A DNA stretch of 64,000 nt from Dyadobacter sp. MSC1_007 (GTDB taxonomy: Bacteria > Bacteroidota > Bacteroidia > Cytophagales > Spirosomataceae), in NCBI RefSeq assembly GCF_023667495.1, contig NZ_JAMOZL010000007.1, forward strand, positions 248,001 through 312,000, written 5' to 3'. The notes beneath the pieces were generated by a model. The model ran no database searches, was not told where the DNA came from, and saw nothing but the letters and a program-made list of their open reading frames with translations. Shown piece by piece: positions 25,431 through 35,448 of the stretch. Within the stretch, counting starts at the first letter, position 1. Each line of letters starts with the position of its first letter. A program made the translations under genes and the position numbers.

Positions 25431-27317
25431 ATGAATTACCTTTCAGCAGAAAATATAGCCAAGTCATTTGGAGATCAGTGGCTTTTTAAAAATATCAATT
25501 TTGGGATTAGTAAGGGGGATAAGGTCGCGCTCATCGGCACGAATGGAACCGGAAAGACTACTTTTCTGAATATACTTACCGGCAAAATTCCGGCCGATGA
25601 AGGAGAAGTCAGCATCCGGAAAGACATCCGGGTCGGCTATCTCGACCAAAGTCCGGCGTTTGATGAAAGCCTTCCGGTACTGGAAGTGATCTTTTCGTCG
25701 GACAACCCGGTTGCGCAGGTGGTGAAACGGTACGAGCACGCCATCGAAACCGATAATCACGACGAGCTCGCAGATGTGATGGAGGATATGGACAAGCTGA
25801 ATGCATGGGATTTCGAATATCGGACCAAGGAAATTCTTGGCAGGCTCGGCATTCATCATACGGATAGCCTATTTGGTACATTATCCGGCGGCCAGCGGAA
25901 AAGAGTAGCGATGGCCAAAGTGCTTCTCGAAGACCCGGATCTGTTGATCCTCGATGAACCCACCAACCATTTGGACCTCGACACCGTCGAATGGCTGGAA
26001 AATTACCTCAATACTTCGAATACAACCATTCTTGTCGTGACCCACGACCGGTACTTCCTGGATACTGTTTGTAACCAGATGCTGGAACTCGACCACGGCT
26101 CAGCTTACACATATAAAGGCAATTATTCCTATTTCCTTGAAAAAAAGGCAGAAAGGGAGGAAATGGAAGCGGCGGGCATCGATAAGGCCAGAAACCTGAT
26201 GCGCAAGGAGCTGGACTGGATCCGGAGACAACCCAAAGCGCGGGGTACCAAGGCAAGATACCGCGTCGACGCATTCGAGGAGCTTAAAGAACGTGCGAGT
26301 CAGAAGAAATTCGATGTTCAGATGGAACTGAATGTGCGCACTTCGAGGCTGGGAAGCAAAATCATCGAACTGGAAAAAATCAGCAAGGGATTTGGTGAGC
26401 GCGAACTCATCAAGGATTTTGAATATACCTTCCGTCGCGGTGACCGCATCGGTGTCGTTGGCCAGAATGGGATGGGCAAATCGACGCTTCTGAACATGAT
26501 TACCGGCGAGTTGGAACCTGATAAAGGCAAAATCTCAACCGGGGAAACGGTACAGTTCGGTTACTATAAGCAATCGGATCTGGTGTTCAATGAAAACCAA
26601 CGCGTGATCGATATCGTCAAGGATGTAGCCGAAGTGGTGCAACTTGGAACCGGTGAAACGGTGACGGTTGGGCATTTGTTACAGGCATTCCTTTTTTCGC
26701 CTTCAAAACAATATGATTTTATTTCAAAACTCAGCGGTGGCGAGAAAAGGCGGCTGCAACTTCTTTTGATCCTCATTAAACAGCCCAACTTCCTGATCCT
26801 CGATGAACCTACGAACGATCTGGATATTGCCAGTCTGAACGTATTGGAAGAGTTTTTGCTCAATTTCCCAGGCTGTCTGATGATCGTTTCCCACGACCGG
26901 TACTTCCTGGACAGGCTTGTGCAGCATATTTTTGTTTTTGAAGGAAATGGCAAGATCAGCGATTTCCCCGGGAACTATACCGAGCTGCGCGAGTTTCAGG
27001 ATGAGCAGGAAGCAGAGAAGAAGGCTAATGCGGCGGCAGGCAACAAATCCGTTGCAACTCCAGCGCCGCAGCCGAAAGAAGAGACACCTGTTGCGACTGT
27101 TGCCAAGCGAAAACTGAGCTACAAGGAGCAGAAGGAAATGGAGCAATTGGAGAAAGATATAGCCGATATGGAGAAGAAAAAGGTACAATTGGTGGCAAAT
27201 CTCAACAAAGGCGGTTCACATGAGGAGCTGGCAAAATGGTCGAAGCAGATTGAGGAGCTTACGGACAGCCAGGCAGAGAAGGAAATGCGCTGGCTGGAAC
27301 TATCGGAAAATGCTTAA
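25431..27317 (+). CDS. ABC-F family ATPase
   Basis: Soluble protein of 628 aa with two ABC domains and no membrane part, i.e. the ABC-F group that acts on ribosomes. Domain 1: Walker A GTNGTGKTTFLN, signature LSGGQRKRVAMAK, Walker B LLILDEPTNHLDL. The linker region between domains contains RKELDWIRRQPKARGTKARYR, the ABC-F interdomain hallmark. Domain 2: GQNGMGKSTLLN, LSGGEKRRLQLL, LILDEPTNDLDI. A charged C-terminal coiled coil (KEQKEMEQLEKDIADMEKKK) is as in Uup-type members. A translation-related role is likely; antibiotic resistance cannot be inferred. Confidence 0.9.
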   Translation: MNYLSAENIAKSFGDQWLFKNINFGISKGDKVALIGTNGTGKTTFLNILTGKIPADEGEVSIRKDIRVGYLDQSPAFDESLPVLEVIFSSDNPVAQVVKRYEHAIETDNHDELADVMEDMDKLNAWDFEYRTKEILGRLGIHHTDSLFGTLSGGQRKRVAMAKVLLEDPDLLILDEPTNHLDLDTVEWLENYLNTSNTTILVVTHDRYFLDTVCNQMLELDHGSAYTYKGNYSYFLEKKAEREEMEAAGIDKARNLMRKELDWIRRQPKARGTKARYRVDAFEELKERASQKKFDVQMELNVRTSRLGSKIIELEKISKGFGERELIKDFEYTFRRGDRIGVVGQNGMGKSTLLNMITGELEPDKGKISTGETVQFGYYKQSDLVFNENQRVIDIVKDVAEVVQLGTGETVTVGHLLQAFLFSPSKQYDFISKLSGGEKRRLQLLLILIKQPNFLILDEPTNDLDIASLNVLEEFLLNFPGCLMIVSHDRYFLDRLVQHIFVFEGNGKISDFPGNYTELREFQDEQEAEKKANAAAGNKSVATPAPQPKEETPVATVAKRKLSYKEQKEMEQLEKDIADMEKKKVQLVANLNKGGSHEELAKWSKQIEELTDSQAEKEMRWLELSENA

Positions 27318-27372
27318 ATTTGAAATGATCCAAACACAGGATCGGGTGCGGCCATTTCTTTAATATGCTCTT

Positions 27373-28005
27373 ATGAATTCAATTGTCGAGTTTTTTCAAT
27401 ATATACTTAACTCAGAAGAAATTATCCGTACGGGAGGGTTATTGGTAATCACATTTATTGTATTTGCTGAAAACGGACTTTTTTTCGCGTTTTTCCTTCC
27501 CGGTGATTACCTCGTTTTCCTCGCCGGGGTCTTTTGCGGAACTGGTATCCTGGATGTTCCGATTGCTATTTTATTGATATGCATGTTCACAGCGGCCGTA
27601 TTGGGGTCGCTGGTTGGATATATTTTCGGGAAATATTTTGGAGATATGTTCGAAAACCGGCCGGATTCTTTCTTTTTCAAAAAGAAACACATAGAAACCA
27701 CCCGCACTTACTTTGAAAAATACGGCAGCCGAACATTGATCATTAGCCGGTTTCTTCCGGTTGTCCGTACGTTCGCGCCTATCCTGGCCGGACTCGTAAA
27801 AATGCCTTTCCCGTCGTTTCTGATTAATAACGTAGCAGGAGGAGCCATCTGGATCGGTGCATTAACGGGCGGCGGCTATCTCTTCGGTGAGCGCTTTCCC
27901 TGGATCGTCGATTACGTTCAATACATTATTCTTTTCTTCCTTGCGATTACCACTTTTACTGTGATCAAAGGATATTTGAATGCAAGGAAGGAAATGGCGG
28001 AGTAA
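27373..28005 (+). CDS. DedA family membrane protein
   Basis: Integral membrane protein of 210 aa of the DedA/SNARE-associated family, linked to lipid carrier flipping and membrane homeostasis. Characteristic segments: FAENGLFFAFFLPGDYLVFLAG (the ENG..(F)PG motif), GSLVGYIFGKYFG, and FEKYGSRTLIISRFLPVVRTFAPILAGLVKMPFPSFL (the F-x3-G..x..RFxPxxR motif). About 5-6 hydrophobic helices. It is 55 bp downstream of the ABC-F gene on the same strand. Confidence 0.92.
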   Translation: MNSIVEFFQYILNSEEIIRTGGLLVITFIVFAENGLFFAFFLPGDYLVFLAGVFCGTGILDVPIAILLICMFTAAVLGSLVGYIFGKYFGDMFENRPDSFFFKKKHIETTRTYFEKYGSRTLIISRFLPVVRTFAPILAGLVKMPFPSFLINNVAGGAIWIGALTGGGYLFGERFPWIVDYVQYIILFFLAITTFTVIKGYLNARKEMAE

Positions 28006-28035
28006 AGCTGCTTACTGGATACTGCCCGGCGGATA

Positions 28036-28560
28036 CTAGGCTTTTTCCTCGTCCCTGAACCAACCGGAATAAGTAATGTAGTTGTTCGCTGTGCGGTCGA
28101 TGGCTGCATTCAGTTCCGGGGAGACGTCTTTGAGGTATTTTGCTGGGTTGCCTGCGTAAATTGTTCCGGGCGGGACCTTGGTGCCCTGGGTTACAATGGC
28201 GCCCGCCGCGATAATAGCACCTTCCCCGACAACAGCTCCATCCATCACGATCGATCCCATTCCGATCAGGACGTGGTCTCCAATAGTACAGCCGTGTACG
28301 ATGGCGTTGTGTGCAATAGACACATAGTTGCCGATTGTGGTCGCAAAACGCTGGTAAGTACAATGGATAACAGCCCCGTCCTGCACATTGGAATGATGCC
28401 CGATGCGGATGCTGTTCACATCGCCACGAATGACTGCGTTAAACCAAACAGTGCAATTTTCGCCCATCACCACATCTCCCACAACAGTCGCATTTTCAGC
28501 AAACCAGCAGCTTTCATCGAAGGATGGGTGATGTCCGCGGACAGATTTTATCAGTGCCAT
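28036..28560 (-). CDS. Gamma carbonic anhydrase family protein
   Basis: 174-aa left-handed beta-helix protein with hexapeptide repeats ([LIV]-G-x4 pattern throughout). Metal-binding His residues occur in the expected places: HHSNVQDGAVIHC and SIAHNAIVHGCTIGDH. It resembles YrdA/PaaY type proteins. Some members have CO2 hydratase activity, others are only structural homologues. It is monocistronic and divergent from the AlgH-family gene, with 90 bp between. Confidence 0.9.
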   Translation of the reverse strand: MALIKSVRGHHPSFDESCWFAENATVVGDVVMGENCTVWFNAVIRGDVNSIRIGHHSNVQDGAVIHCTYQRFATTIGNYVSIAHNAIVHGCTIGDHVLIGMGSIVMDGAVVGEGAIIAAGAIVTQGTKVPPGTIYAGNPAKYLKDVSPELNAAIDRTANNYITYSGWFRDEEKA

Positions 28561-28650
28561 GATCTTATTTTTATTATATTTTGGGCAATATCCGCTTTTC
28601 AGTGCGAAAAATAAATATATTTCGTTTTTGAATTAGTAATCTGCCAGATT

Positions 28651-29211
28651 ATGCCGTCAGCCGTGAAAGTTTCAAAAGGAAGCTTGCTTATCGCCAAACC
28701 TTTTTTGGGAGATCCCAATTTTGAAAGGGGCGTGATCCTTATGTGCGAGCATAACGAACAGGGAAGTTTCGGTTTTGTGCTTAATCAAACTACCGACCTG
28801 TTTCTGGGCGATGTACTGGACGAAACCATTTACCAGGATATCATTTTACACCTTGGTGGTCCGGTTGAGAAAAACACCCTTCATTTCATACATCGCCGGC
28901 CCGACCTTGTGACCGGAGGAACCGAAATCATGAAGGATGTGTATTGGGGAGGGGATTTTGACAATGTCAAAAAACTCCTGAATCTAAATACCCTGAAACA
29001 GGAGGACGTCATGTTCTTTATAGGGTATTCGGGATGGAGCGGTGGTCAGCTCGACGACGAGATCCGGCAGGACTCGTGGATTATTTCCAATACCAACTCC
29101 GATTTCCTGTTTTCAACACCTCCCGGCAACTTCTGGCGCGAAATCCTGCGCAATATGGGCGGCGAATATCGCTCCATCGCGCATTATCCTATCGATCCGC
29201 GGTTGAACTGA
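28651..29211 (+). CDS. YqgE/AlgH family protein
   Basis: 186-aa cytoplasmic protein of the UPF0301 (YqgE/AlgH) family. Typical segments are KGSLLIAKPFLGDPNFERGVILMCEHNEQGSFGFVLN at the N-terminus, GGPVEKNTLHFIHRRPDL, and FFIGYSGWSGGQLDDEI. In Pseudomonas AlgH affects alginate regulation, but the molecular function of the family is unclear. Its stop is 4 bp from the stop of the convergent small gene at 29216. Confidence 0.92.
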   Translation: MPSAVKVSKGSLLIAKPFLGDPNFERGVILMCEHNEQGSFGFVLNQTTDLFLGDVLDETIYQDIILHLGGPVEKNTLHFIHRRPDLVTGGTEIMKDVYWGGDFDNVKKLLNLNTLKQEDVMFFIGYSGWSGGQLDDEIRQDSWIISNTNSDFLFSTPPGNFWREILRNMGGEYRSIAHYPIDPRLN

Positions 29212-29215
29212 GCAA

Positions 29216-29437
29216 TTAGTTAGGGCGATTTAAGCCATTAACCGATTCATAGTCGGATTTGATCCGCGCGACTTCGTAGGTAAGGAAATGCTGCAATTCT
29301 TCATTGAAAATCTTCTTTTCGTCCTCAGGCAGCGAAGCATACAAGTCTTTTAATTCCTGATTGATCTCCGCTCTTTCCTGATCGGATCCCGCATTCATCG
29401 AGCGAATGTGGAATCTCTTGAAATCGTATTTAGGCAT
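29216..29437 (-). CDS. Small helical hypothetical protein
   Basis: 73-aa soluble protein, highly charged and helical: SDQERAEINQELKDLYASLPEDEKKIFNEELQHFL. No signal or membrane segment. It begins MPKYDFKRFHIRSMN. It looks like a small conserved protein of Cytophagales rather than an ORF by chance, because composition and codon use resemble its neighbours. Convergent with the AlgH-family gene. Function unknown. Confidence 0.65.
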   Translation of the reverse strand: MPKYDFKRFHIRSMNAGSDQERAEINQELKDLYASLPEDEKKIFNEELQHFLTYEVARIKSDYESVNGLNRPN

Positions 29438-29605
29438 AACTGATATAGATAAGGTACAAAAATACCGAAAACCACTTATCCGCGGAAATTTACCTTCGGC
29501 CCAGGTGTGAAGCCATTACTGTACATTCATGAATTATCCGGTACAATCCTGAACGTGAATGGTTTTGCCGGTGTTTGTCGTTGATATGACAACTATCATT
29601 TTAAA

Positions 29606-30862
29606 ATGAACAGAACCTTCTTTTTTATCATACTTACATTCATCCTTTTTGCCATTGACTGGTATGTCTGGCAAGGCTTGAAACTGGCCATTCGCGGCCT
29701 CACACCCTTAACACAACGCTGGATCGGAGGGGCATACTGGTCGCTGACACTCCTCACACTCGGAGCTTACATCGGAATGCAATTGCTTCCGCCGGATTAC
29801 TTCAAAAGCAGTACACGTACGTTTGTCGTTGCATTCATCGCCATTCCCTATCTCTCGAAATTGCTGGCAGTGTTCATCCTGCTGGTGGATGATGTCCGCC
29901 GCTTTTTTCAATGGATCATCAGTTTTTTTGCTCCCTCAGTGGCTACTTCTTCGCCCGAAACCGGCGAACCTACGATTCCCCGTTCGCAGTTTCTGGCCAC
30001 AACCGCAGTTGTGGCCGGTGCGGGGCTAATGGGGACATTTGCATATGGCATTTTGTCGGGAGCGCACGATTATCGCATCAGAAGGGTGAAAGTGCCTTTG
30101 AAAAATCTGCCAAAGCAATTTCACGGCATGAAAATCGCGCAGCTTTCGGACATTCACTCGGGTAGTTTCTTTAATAAGACCGCTGTGAAGGGTGGCGTGG
30201 AAATGCTGATGAACGAAAAGCCGGATATCGCTTTCTTTACGGGTGACCTGGTTAACGATCGGGCCAAAGAAGTGAAAGACTACATCAATATTTTCGATAA
30301 GGTAAAAGCACCGCTTGGTGTGCATTCCATTCTCGGAAACCATGATTATGGAGATTATTTCCAATGGCCGGACATCCATGCAAAAACGAGGAACCTCGCT
30401 GATCTGCGAAAAGCACACGAATTGCTGGGTTGGAATTTAATGCTGGATGAAAACCGCGCAATTACGGTGGATGGCGAATCAATCGGATTAATCGGCATTC
30501 AGAACTGGGGCGCGGGGAATTTTGCCAAGTATGGTAATCTCGAAAAAGCATATCAGCACACCGATGACTTTCCTGTGAAAATATTGCTTTCTCATGATCC
30601 GAGCCACTGGGAGGCGCAGGTTTTGCCTAAATACAAAGACATCGATCTTGCGCTGGCAGGCCATACGCATGGAATGCAGTTTGGGGTCGAGATCGGGAAG
30701 CTACGGTGGAGCCCGGTGCAATACCGGTACAAGCAATGGGCCGGTCGGTATGAGGAAAACGATCAGTTTTTGTATGTCAACAGAGGATTTGGCTACCTGG
30801 GATATCCGGGCAGGGTGGGTATTTTGCCGGAAATAACCATTCTTGAATTGGTAAAAGCCTGA
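29606..30862 (+). CDS. Membrane-anchored metallophosphoesterase
   Basis: 418-aa protein with three to four N-terminal hydrophobic helices (residues ~1-105), a linker, a further hydrophobic segment (FLATTAVVAGAGLMGTFAYGIL), then a calcineurin-like phosphoesterase domain. Its five metal motifs are intact: KIAQLSDIHSG, FTGDLVND, LGNHDYGDY, LSHDPSHW and LAGHTHGMQFG. This is the architecture of YkuE-like enzymes, thought to act on lipid-linked phosphate compounds at the membrane. Substrate unknown. Monocistronic. Confidence 0.9.
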   Translation: MNRTFFFIILTFILFAIDWYVWQGLKLAIRGLTPLTQRWIGGAYWSLTLLTLGAYIGMQLLPPDYFKSSTRTFVVAFIAIPYLSKLLAVFILLVDDVRRFFQWIISFFAPSVATSSPETGEPTIPRSQFLATTAVVAGAGLMGTFAYGILSGAHDYRIRRVKVPLKNLPKQFHGMKIAQLSDIHSGSFFNKTAVKGGVEMLMNEKPDIAFFTGDLVNDRAKEVKDYINIFDKVKAPLGVHSILGNHDYGDYFQWPDIHAKTRNLADLRKAHELLGWNLMLDENRAITVDGESIGLIGIQNWGAGNFAKYGNLEKAYQHTDDFPVKILLSHDPSHWEAQVLPKYKDIDLALAGHTHGMQFGVEIGKLRWSPVQYRYKQWAGRYEENDQFLYVNRGFGYLGYPGRVGILPEITILELVKA

Positions 30863-30950
30863 AATTTTCGGAACATTGTGAAAGGCAATGCCGCGCATAC
30901 CGGATCGCCGCTGTTTTACGTTGCATATTTAACTGTTGACGATCGATAGC

Positions 30951-31163
30951 ATGAAAACGATAAAAAAAATTACTCCCTGGCTACTGGTATTCGCATTAAT
31001 ATGCAGTATATCTATCGTAGAACCGGCGTCTGCGAGTCCTTCCGCTTCAAAAGTTGAACTCTTTGGTAAAAAAAAGAAATACAAGGGTTACAAGAAGCCA
31101 CGGTCGAAGAAATTCCTGGGAATATTCAAACGGAAAACAGATTGCGGTTGTCCTAATCACTAG
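30951..31163 (+). CDS. Small exported Lys-rich protein
   Basis: 70-aa protein with a signal peptide (TPWLLVFALICSISIVEPASAS) and a short mature part that is extremely basic: LFGKKKKYKGYKKPRSKKFLGIFKRK, ending TDCGCPNH. About a third of the mature residues are Lys or Arg. I start at the ATG at 30951; a TTG at 30936 is less likely. The mature peptide is too short to be an enzyme; binding to nucleic acid or anionic polysaccharide is only a guess. It lies between the phosphoesterase and gcvP. Confidence 0.7.
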   Translation: MKTIKKITPWLLVFALICSISIVEPASASPSASKVELFGKKKKYKGYKKPRSKKFLGIFKRKTDCGCPNH

Positions 31164-31243
31164 GAACTTCCTGATTTAACATTTTGTACATATTCAAGAG
31201 TAAGCACAGCAATCAATCTCTAAAAGATTCGGTTGGATTTGCT

Positions 31244-31251
31244 TACTTTTG
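31244..31251 (+). promoter_or_regulatory. Putative -7 element for gcvP
   Basis: TACTTTTG fits TAnnTTTG and lies 43 bp before the gcvP start codon. No TTTG is at the right distance. No glycine riboswitch fold is apparent in the 130-bp leader. Confidence 0.4.
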
Positions 31252-31294
31252 TATTTTAAAATCACCTAATAGCGGCATTCTCAGCCTAACTTGA

Positions 31295-34189
31295 ATGAAA
31301 GTTAATCTTCGAAACCAGGATAAATTTGAAAACCGTCACCACGGTAAAGACGAGCAGGAATTGCAGGAAATGTTGAAAGCCATTGGTGCTGCATCGCTCG
31401 ATGAATTGATCGATCAGACGCTTCCCCCGGCCATCCGCTTATCGAAACCCCTGAATCTTCCCCGCCCGAAATCAGAGCAGGAGTTTTTGCAAGGAATCAG
31501 AAAGGTGGCATCCAAGAATGCGGTTCTCAGGTCCTATATCGGGACGGGTTATTACGACACCATCACACCGAATGTAATTTTACGCAACATCCTCGAAAAT
31601 CCGGCTTGGTACACGGCTTACACGCCTTATCAGGCAGAGATTGCACAAGGCAGGCTGGAAATGCTCTTGAATTTTCAAACCGTCGTGACGGACCTGACCG
31701 GAATGGAGATTGCCAATGCATCTCTTCTCGATGAAGCGACTGCTGCTTCTGAGGCGATGACGATGCTGCACAGCGCACGTGCAGGAGTGAGGAAGAAAGC
31801 CAATACGTTTTTTGTATCTGAGCTCTGCCACCCGCAAACCATCGATTTGATTTACACCCGTGCTAAACCGGTTGGTATAGATGTAGTCGTAGGAAACCAC
31901 GCAACACTCGACCTTACCGACGAAAATATCTACGGCGTACTGGTGCAGTACCCTGCAACTGACGGAGAAGTGATCGATTACACCGATTTTATCGCTTCTG
32001 CACACGACCTGGGAATTTCAGTGGCGGTTGCTGCTGATCTGCTGGCATTGGCATTGCTGAAATCGCCGGGAGAAATGGGCGCGGATGTGGTAGTTGGTTC
32101 TTCGCAGCGTTTTGGCGTGCCGATGGGTTACGGCGGTCCGCATGCGGCATATTTTGCTACAAAAGATGCTTTCAAGCGTCAGATTCCGGGCCGTATTATC
32201 GGCGTATCGGTGGATGGTGAAGGCAATCGTGCATTAAGAATGGCGCTGCAAACGCGTGAGCAGCATATTCGGAGAGAAAAAGCTACTTCAAATATTTGTA
32301 CAGCACAGGTGTTGCTTGCGGTTATCGCGGGAGCATATGCTGTATATCACGGGCCGGAAGGAATTAAGAGCATTGCAGCACGTGTGCATGGCCTTGCGCG
32401 GTTGTTTGTTGATACAGTTAAGAAATTTCATTATGATGTCGTTACCGAGAACTTCTTTGATACGGTAACTATCCAGACGCCATTGACGCGCAAGTTGCGT
32501 GAGCAGTCGCTTAAATTTGGCATCAATCTAAGATATAACGGAGAAGAAAGCGTTAGCATTTCCTTCGATGAAGCCAAGACTTTTGACGACGTGATCGCGC
32601 TGTTGAATGTTTTTGCGGAAGTATCAGGCTTCCAGGGTGAAATGGTGATCGACGAAGACATGGAATTCTCAATCGTAGAAAATCTGGCGAGAACGTCAGA
32701 ATATCTCACGCATCCCGTCTTCAATACACACCATACCGAGCATGAAATGTTGCGGTATCTGAAATCTTTGGAAAGCAAAGACCTTTCGCTGGTGCATTCA
32801 ATGATCTCATTGGGAAGCTGTACAATGAAGCTGAATGCAACCGCCGAAATGATCCCGTTGACGTGGCCGGAATTTGGTGCTATTCACCCGTTCGCACCAA
32901 CCAATCAGGTAGGAGGTTATGCACAGCTCGTAAGCGAGTTGAATACCTGGCTTTGCGAAATTACAGGTTTTGCTGCAATGTCATTTCAGCCAAATTCGGG
33001 AGCTCAGGGAGAATATGCAGGATTAATGGCCATTCGTGCCTACCACGAAAGCCGTGGTGATTTCCATAGAAATGTGGCATTGATCCCGTCATCTGCGCAC
33101 GGAACGAACCCCGCTTCGGCAGTAATGGCCGGAATGAAGGTGGTGGTTACCAAATGCGATGAAAGAGGTAATATCGATGTCGAAGATCTGAAAGCGAAGG
33201 CGGAACAGTACAGCAATGAGTTGTCCTGCCTGATGGTAACTTATCCTTCGACGCACGGTGTTTATGAAGAAAGCATTATTGAGATCTGTGCCATGATCCA
33301 TTCATTTGGAGGCCAGGTTTATATGGACGGTGCAAATATGAACGCTCAGGTTGGGTTGACAAGCCCAGCGACTATCGGGGCAGATGTATGCCACCTTAAT
33401 TTACATAAAACATTCTGTATCCCTCACGGCGGTGGCGGTCCGGGTGTTGGCCCGATCGGCGTTGCAGAACACCTGATGCCATTCTTGCCGGGACACGTTA
33501 ATTTCAATACTCAGCCGGAACATTTGCCAAATGGTCAGGCAGGAGCTGTTTCCGCAGCACCATACGGAAGCGCAAGTATTCTAACGATCTCATACGCATA
33601 CATTGCGATGATGGGCGGCGAAGGACTTACGAATGCAACGAAATATGCGATATTGAATGCGAATTATATCAAGGAGCGTCTGAGCGGCCATTATGAAGTA
33701 CTTTATACTGGTACAAACGGACGGTGTGCGCATGAAATGATCCTGGATTGCCGGTCGTTCAAAGCGGCTGGTGTGGAAGCCGAAGATGTTGCCAAGAGGT
33801 TGATGGATTATGGATTCCACGCACCAACACTTTCATTCCCGGTTGCTGGTACATTGATGATCGAACCTACTGAATCGGAATCGAAGGCAGAACTCGACCG
33901 TTTCTGCGACTCGATGATCGCTATTCGTAATGAAATCCGCGAAGTGGAAGAAGGCGTTGCAGATCGTGCCGATAATGTACTGAAAAACGCGCCGCACACA
34001 TCCCGCGTGCTATTAAGCGAAAACTGGAACCGGTCTTACAGTCGTGAAAAAGCGGCATTCCCGCTTCCGCATTTGCGTTTTAACAAGTTCTGGCCAAGTG
34101 TAAGCCGCGTTGACAGCGCTTATGGTGATCGTAACCTCATATGTTCGTGCATTCCGGTTGAGGCCTACTCAGAAGTAGAAGAGGCCTGA
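31295..34189 (+). CDS. gcvP: Glycine dehydrogenase (decarboxylating), P-protein
   Basis: PLP enzyme of the glycine cleavage system; it decarboxylates glycine and transfers the aminomethyl group to the H-protein. At 964 aa it is the fused, homodimeric form. N-terminal half: [33 protein letters not shown]. The C-terminal half contains the PLP lysine in [24 protein letters not shown]. gcvT and gcvH are not adjacent, which is normal in this group. Ends in a strong terminator. Confidence 0.97.
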   Translation: MKVNLRNQDKFENRHHGKDEQELQEMLKAIGAASLDELIDQTLPPAIRLSKPLNLPRPKSEQEFLQGIRKVASKNAVLRSYIGTGYYDTITPNVILRNILENPAWYTAYTPYQAEIAQGRLEMLLNFQTVVTDLTGMEIANASLLDEATAASEAMTMLHSARAGVRKKANTFFVSELCHPQTIDLIYTRAKPVGIDVVVGNHATLDLTDENIYGVLVQYPATDGEVIDYTDFIASAHDLGISVAVAADLLALALLKSPGEMGADVVVGSSQRFGVPMGYGGPHAAYFATKDAFKRQIPGRIIGVSVDGEGNRALRMALQTREQHIRREKATSNICTAQVLLAVIAGAYAVYHGPEGIKSIAARVHGLARLFVDTVKKFHYDVVTENFFDTVTIQTPLTRKLREQSLKFGINLRYNGEESVSISFDEAKTFDDVIALLNVFAEVSGFQGEMVIDEDMEFSIVENLARTSEYLTHPVFNTHHTEHEMLRYLKSLESKDLSLVHSMISLGSCTMKLNATAEMIPLTWPEFGAIHPFAPTNQVGGYAQLVSELNTWLCEITGFAAMSFQPNSGAQGEYAGLMAIRAYHESRGDFHRNVALIPSSAHGTNPASAVMAGMKVVVTKCDERGNIDVEDLKAKAEQYSNELSCLMVTYPSTHGVYEESIIEICAMIHSFGGQVYMDGANMNAQVGLTSPATIGADVCHLNLHKTFCIPHGGGGPGVGPIGVAEHLMPFLPGHVNFNTQPEHLPNGQAGAVSAAPYGSASILTISYAYIAMMGGEGLTNATKYAILNANYIKERLSGHYEVLYTGTNGRCAHEMILDCRSFKAAGVEAEDVAKRLMDYGFHAPTLSFPVAGTLMIEPTESESKAELDRFCDSMIAIRNEIREVEEGVADRADNVLKNAPHTSRVLLSENWNRSYSREKAAFPLPHLRFNKFWPSVSRVDSAYGDRNLICSCIPVEAYSEVEEA

Positions 34190-34208
34190 TCATACCGATG
34201 GACACCAT

Positions 34209-34238
34209 GCAAAAGAGGCTCGAAAGAGCCTCTTTTGC
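34209..34238. terminator. Bidirectional terminator (gcvP)
   Basis: 13-bp perfect stem GCAAAAGAGGCTC/GAGCCTCTTTTGC with a GAAA tetraloop. It lies 20 bp after the gcvP stop. Confidence 0.9.
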
Positions 34239-34241
34239 GTA

Positions 34242-34263
34242 ACCCAGGCTTTTAAGCCTGGGT
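34242..34263. terminator. Second hairpin at the gcvP/nuoJ convergence
   Basis: ACCCAGGCTT and AAGCCTGGGT form a 10-bp stem around two T, directly after the gcvP terminator. It lies 22 bp beyond the nuoJ stop on the minus strand and, together with the neighbouring hairpin, would end the nuo operon. Confidence 0.75.
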
Positions 34264-34284
34264 GTGGACGATGTGTCTCGTATC

Positions 34285-34803
34285 CTAGAAGTGGCGTTCG
34301 CCGATCTCTCTCTTTCCCAACATCACCGCTCCTACCATCGCAACTAGCAACAGAATGGAAGCAAGCTCAAATGGCAGCAGGTAGTCGCGGAAGAGCAGTT
34401 TACCCAAACTTTCAATCATCCCTACCTGCGAATCATATTGCTCCGGATTAAATGGCGCAATGGCTGTTTTGCGATAAGCTCCAAAAAGGATCACAAAAAC
34501 AGTCCCGCCGACAATTGTAGCGGCAATCTTGGTCAGGTTGGTTTTGGACTCTTCGTTATCCTGTTTCATATTAAGGAACATGATGACGAACAGAAAAAGC
34601 ACCATAATGGCCCCCGCGTACACGATGATATTCACCGCTGCCAGAAACTGTGCATTCAACAGGATATAATGCCCTGAAAGCGTAAAGAATGTCAGGATCA
34701 GGTAAAGAACGCTGTGAATAGGGTTACGGGAAACTACAACCATGACCGCGCTTAAAACGGTGAGGAAGGATAAAAAGTAAAAGAATGATACGGTCGAATT
34801 CAT
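34285..34803 (-). CDS. nuoJ: NADH-quinone oxidoreductase subunit J (main operon)
   Basis: 172-aa membrane subunit with five hydrophobic helices; the conserved helix 3 reads VNIIVYAGAIMVLFLFVIMFLNM. It is the last gene of the minus-strand operon, 33 bp after nuoI. Downstream come only two terminator hairpins and the convergent gcvP, so the operon stops here: nuoK, L, M and N are absent from this locus. It differs strongly from the other NuoJ (1061-1582). Confidence 0.95.
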   Translation of the reverse strand: MNSTVSFFYFLSFLTVLSAVMVVVSRNPIHSVLYLILTFFTLSGHYILLNAQFLAAVNIIVYAGAIMVLFLFVIMFLNMKQDNEESKTNLTKIAATIVGGTVFVILFGAYRKTAIAPFNPEQYDSQVGMIESLGKLLFRDYLLPFELASILLLVAMVGAVMLGKREIGERHF

Positions 34804-34836
34804 AATCTTAATAACTGCTGACAGTTTAGGTTAACC

Positions 34837-35430
34837 TCAGGGAATAGCTCTTGGAACAACGTTGGTCACTTCACCGCTGGCTCTTTTCGCATCCAGGGCT
34901 TTTGCTTCTTCTTTGGTCCAAGCTTCACGGGTATAGCGGCTGTTCATGTCCTCTACGAGCAGGTCTTTTCCCCAGATTACCTGGTCACGTTCGGTAAATA
35001 CAGGCACAAACTCATCGTGACGCAAATAAACAGCTTGTTTTGGGCAAGCTTCTTCGCAAAGGCCGCAAAAGATACATCTAAGCATATTTACCTCGTATAC
35101 AGCCGCATATTTTTCTTCGCGATAGAGGTTTTCTTCTCCTTTCTCACGTTCCGCCGCGACCATTGAAATCGCTTCTGCGGGGCAAGCTACGGCACAAAGT
35201 CCACATGCTGTGCAACGTTCACGACCTTCTTCGTCTCTTTTTAGAATATGTCTTCCCCTGAAAACAGGTCCGAGGTAACGCTTTACTTCAGGGTATTGGA
35301 TAGTTACTTTTTTAGAGAAAAAATGCTTGATCGTAATCGCCAAACCTGTTGCAATAGCCGGCAGGTAGGCGCGTTCCATCAGCGTCATTTCTTTATTGCT
35401 TACTTGCTTTGAGCGATTTGTCAATTGCAT
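34837..35430 (-). CDS. nuoI: NADH-quinone oxidoreductase subunit I (main operon)
   Basis: 197-aa iron-sulfur subunit. Two 4Fe-4S motifs, CTACGLCAVACP and CIFCGLCEEACP, carry electrons (clusters N6a and N6b) towards the quinone. An amphipathic N-terminal stretch (AIATGLAITIKHFFSKKVTIQYPE) is typical. The C-terminus is short, without the repeat tail of the NuoI at the left edge of the window. It sits 18 bp downstream of nuoH. Confidence 0.96.
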   Translation of the reverse strand: MQLTNRSKQVSNKEMTLMERAYLPAIATGLAITIKHFFSKKVTIQYPEVKRYLGPVFRGRHILKRDEEGRERCTACGLCAVACPAEAISMVAAEREKGEENLYREEKYAAVYEVNMLRCIFCGLCEEACPKQAVYLRHDEFVPVFTERDQVIWGKDLLVEDMNSRYTREAWTKEEAKALDAKRASGEVTNVVPRAIP

Positions 35431-35448
35431 GGCAATACGATTTTGAAA

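Noticed and set aside
31164-31294. Possible glycine riboswitch upstream of gcvP
   Set aside because: The 130-bp leader shows no conserved glycine-aptamer core.
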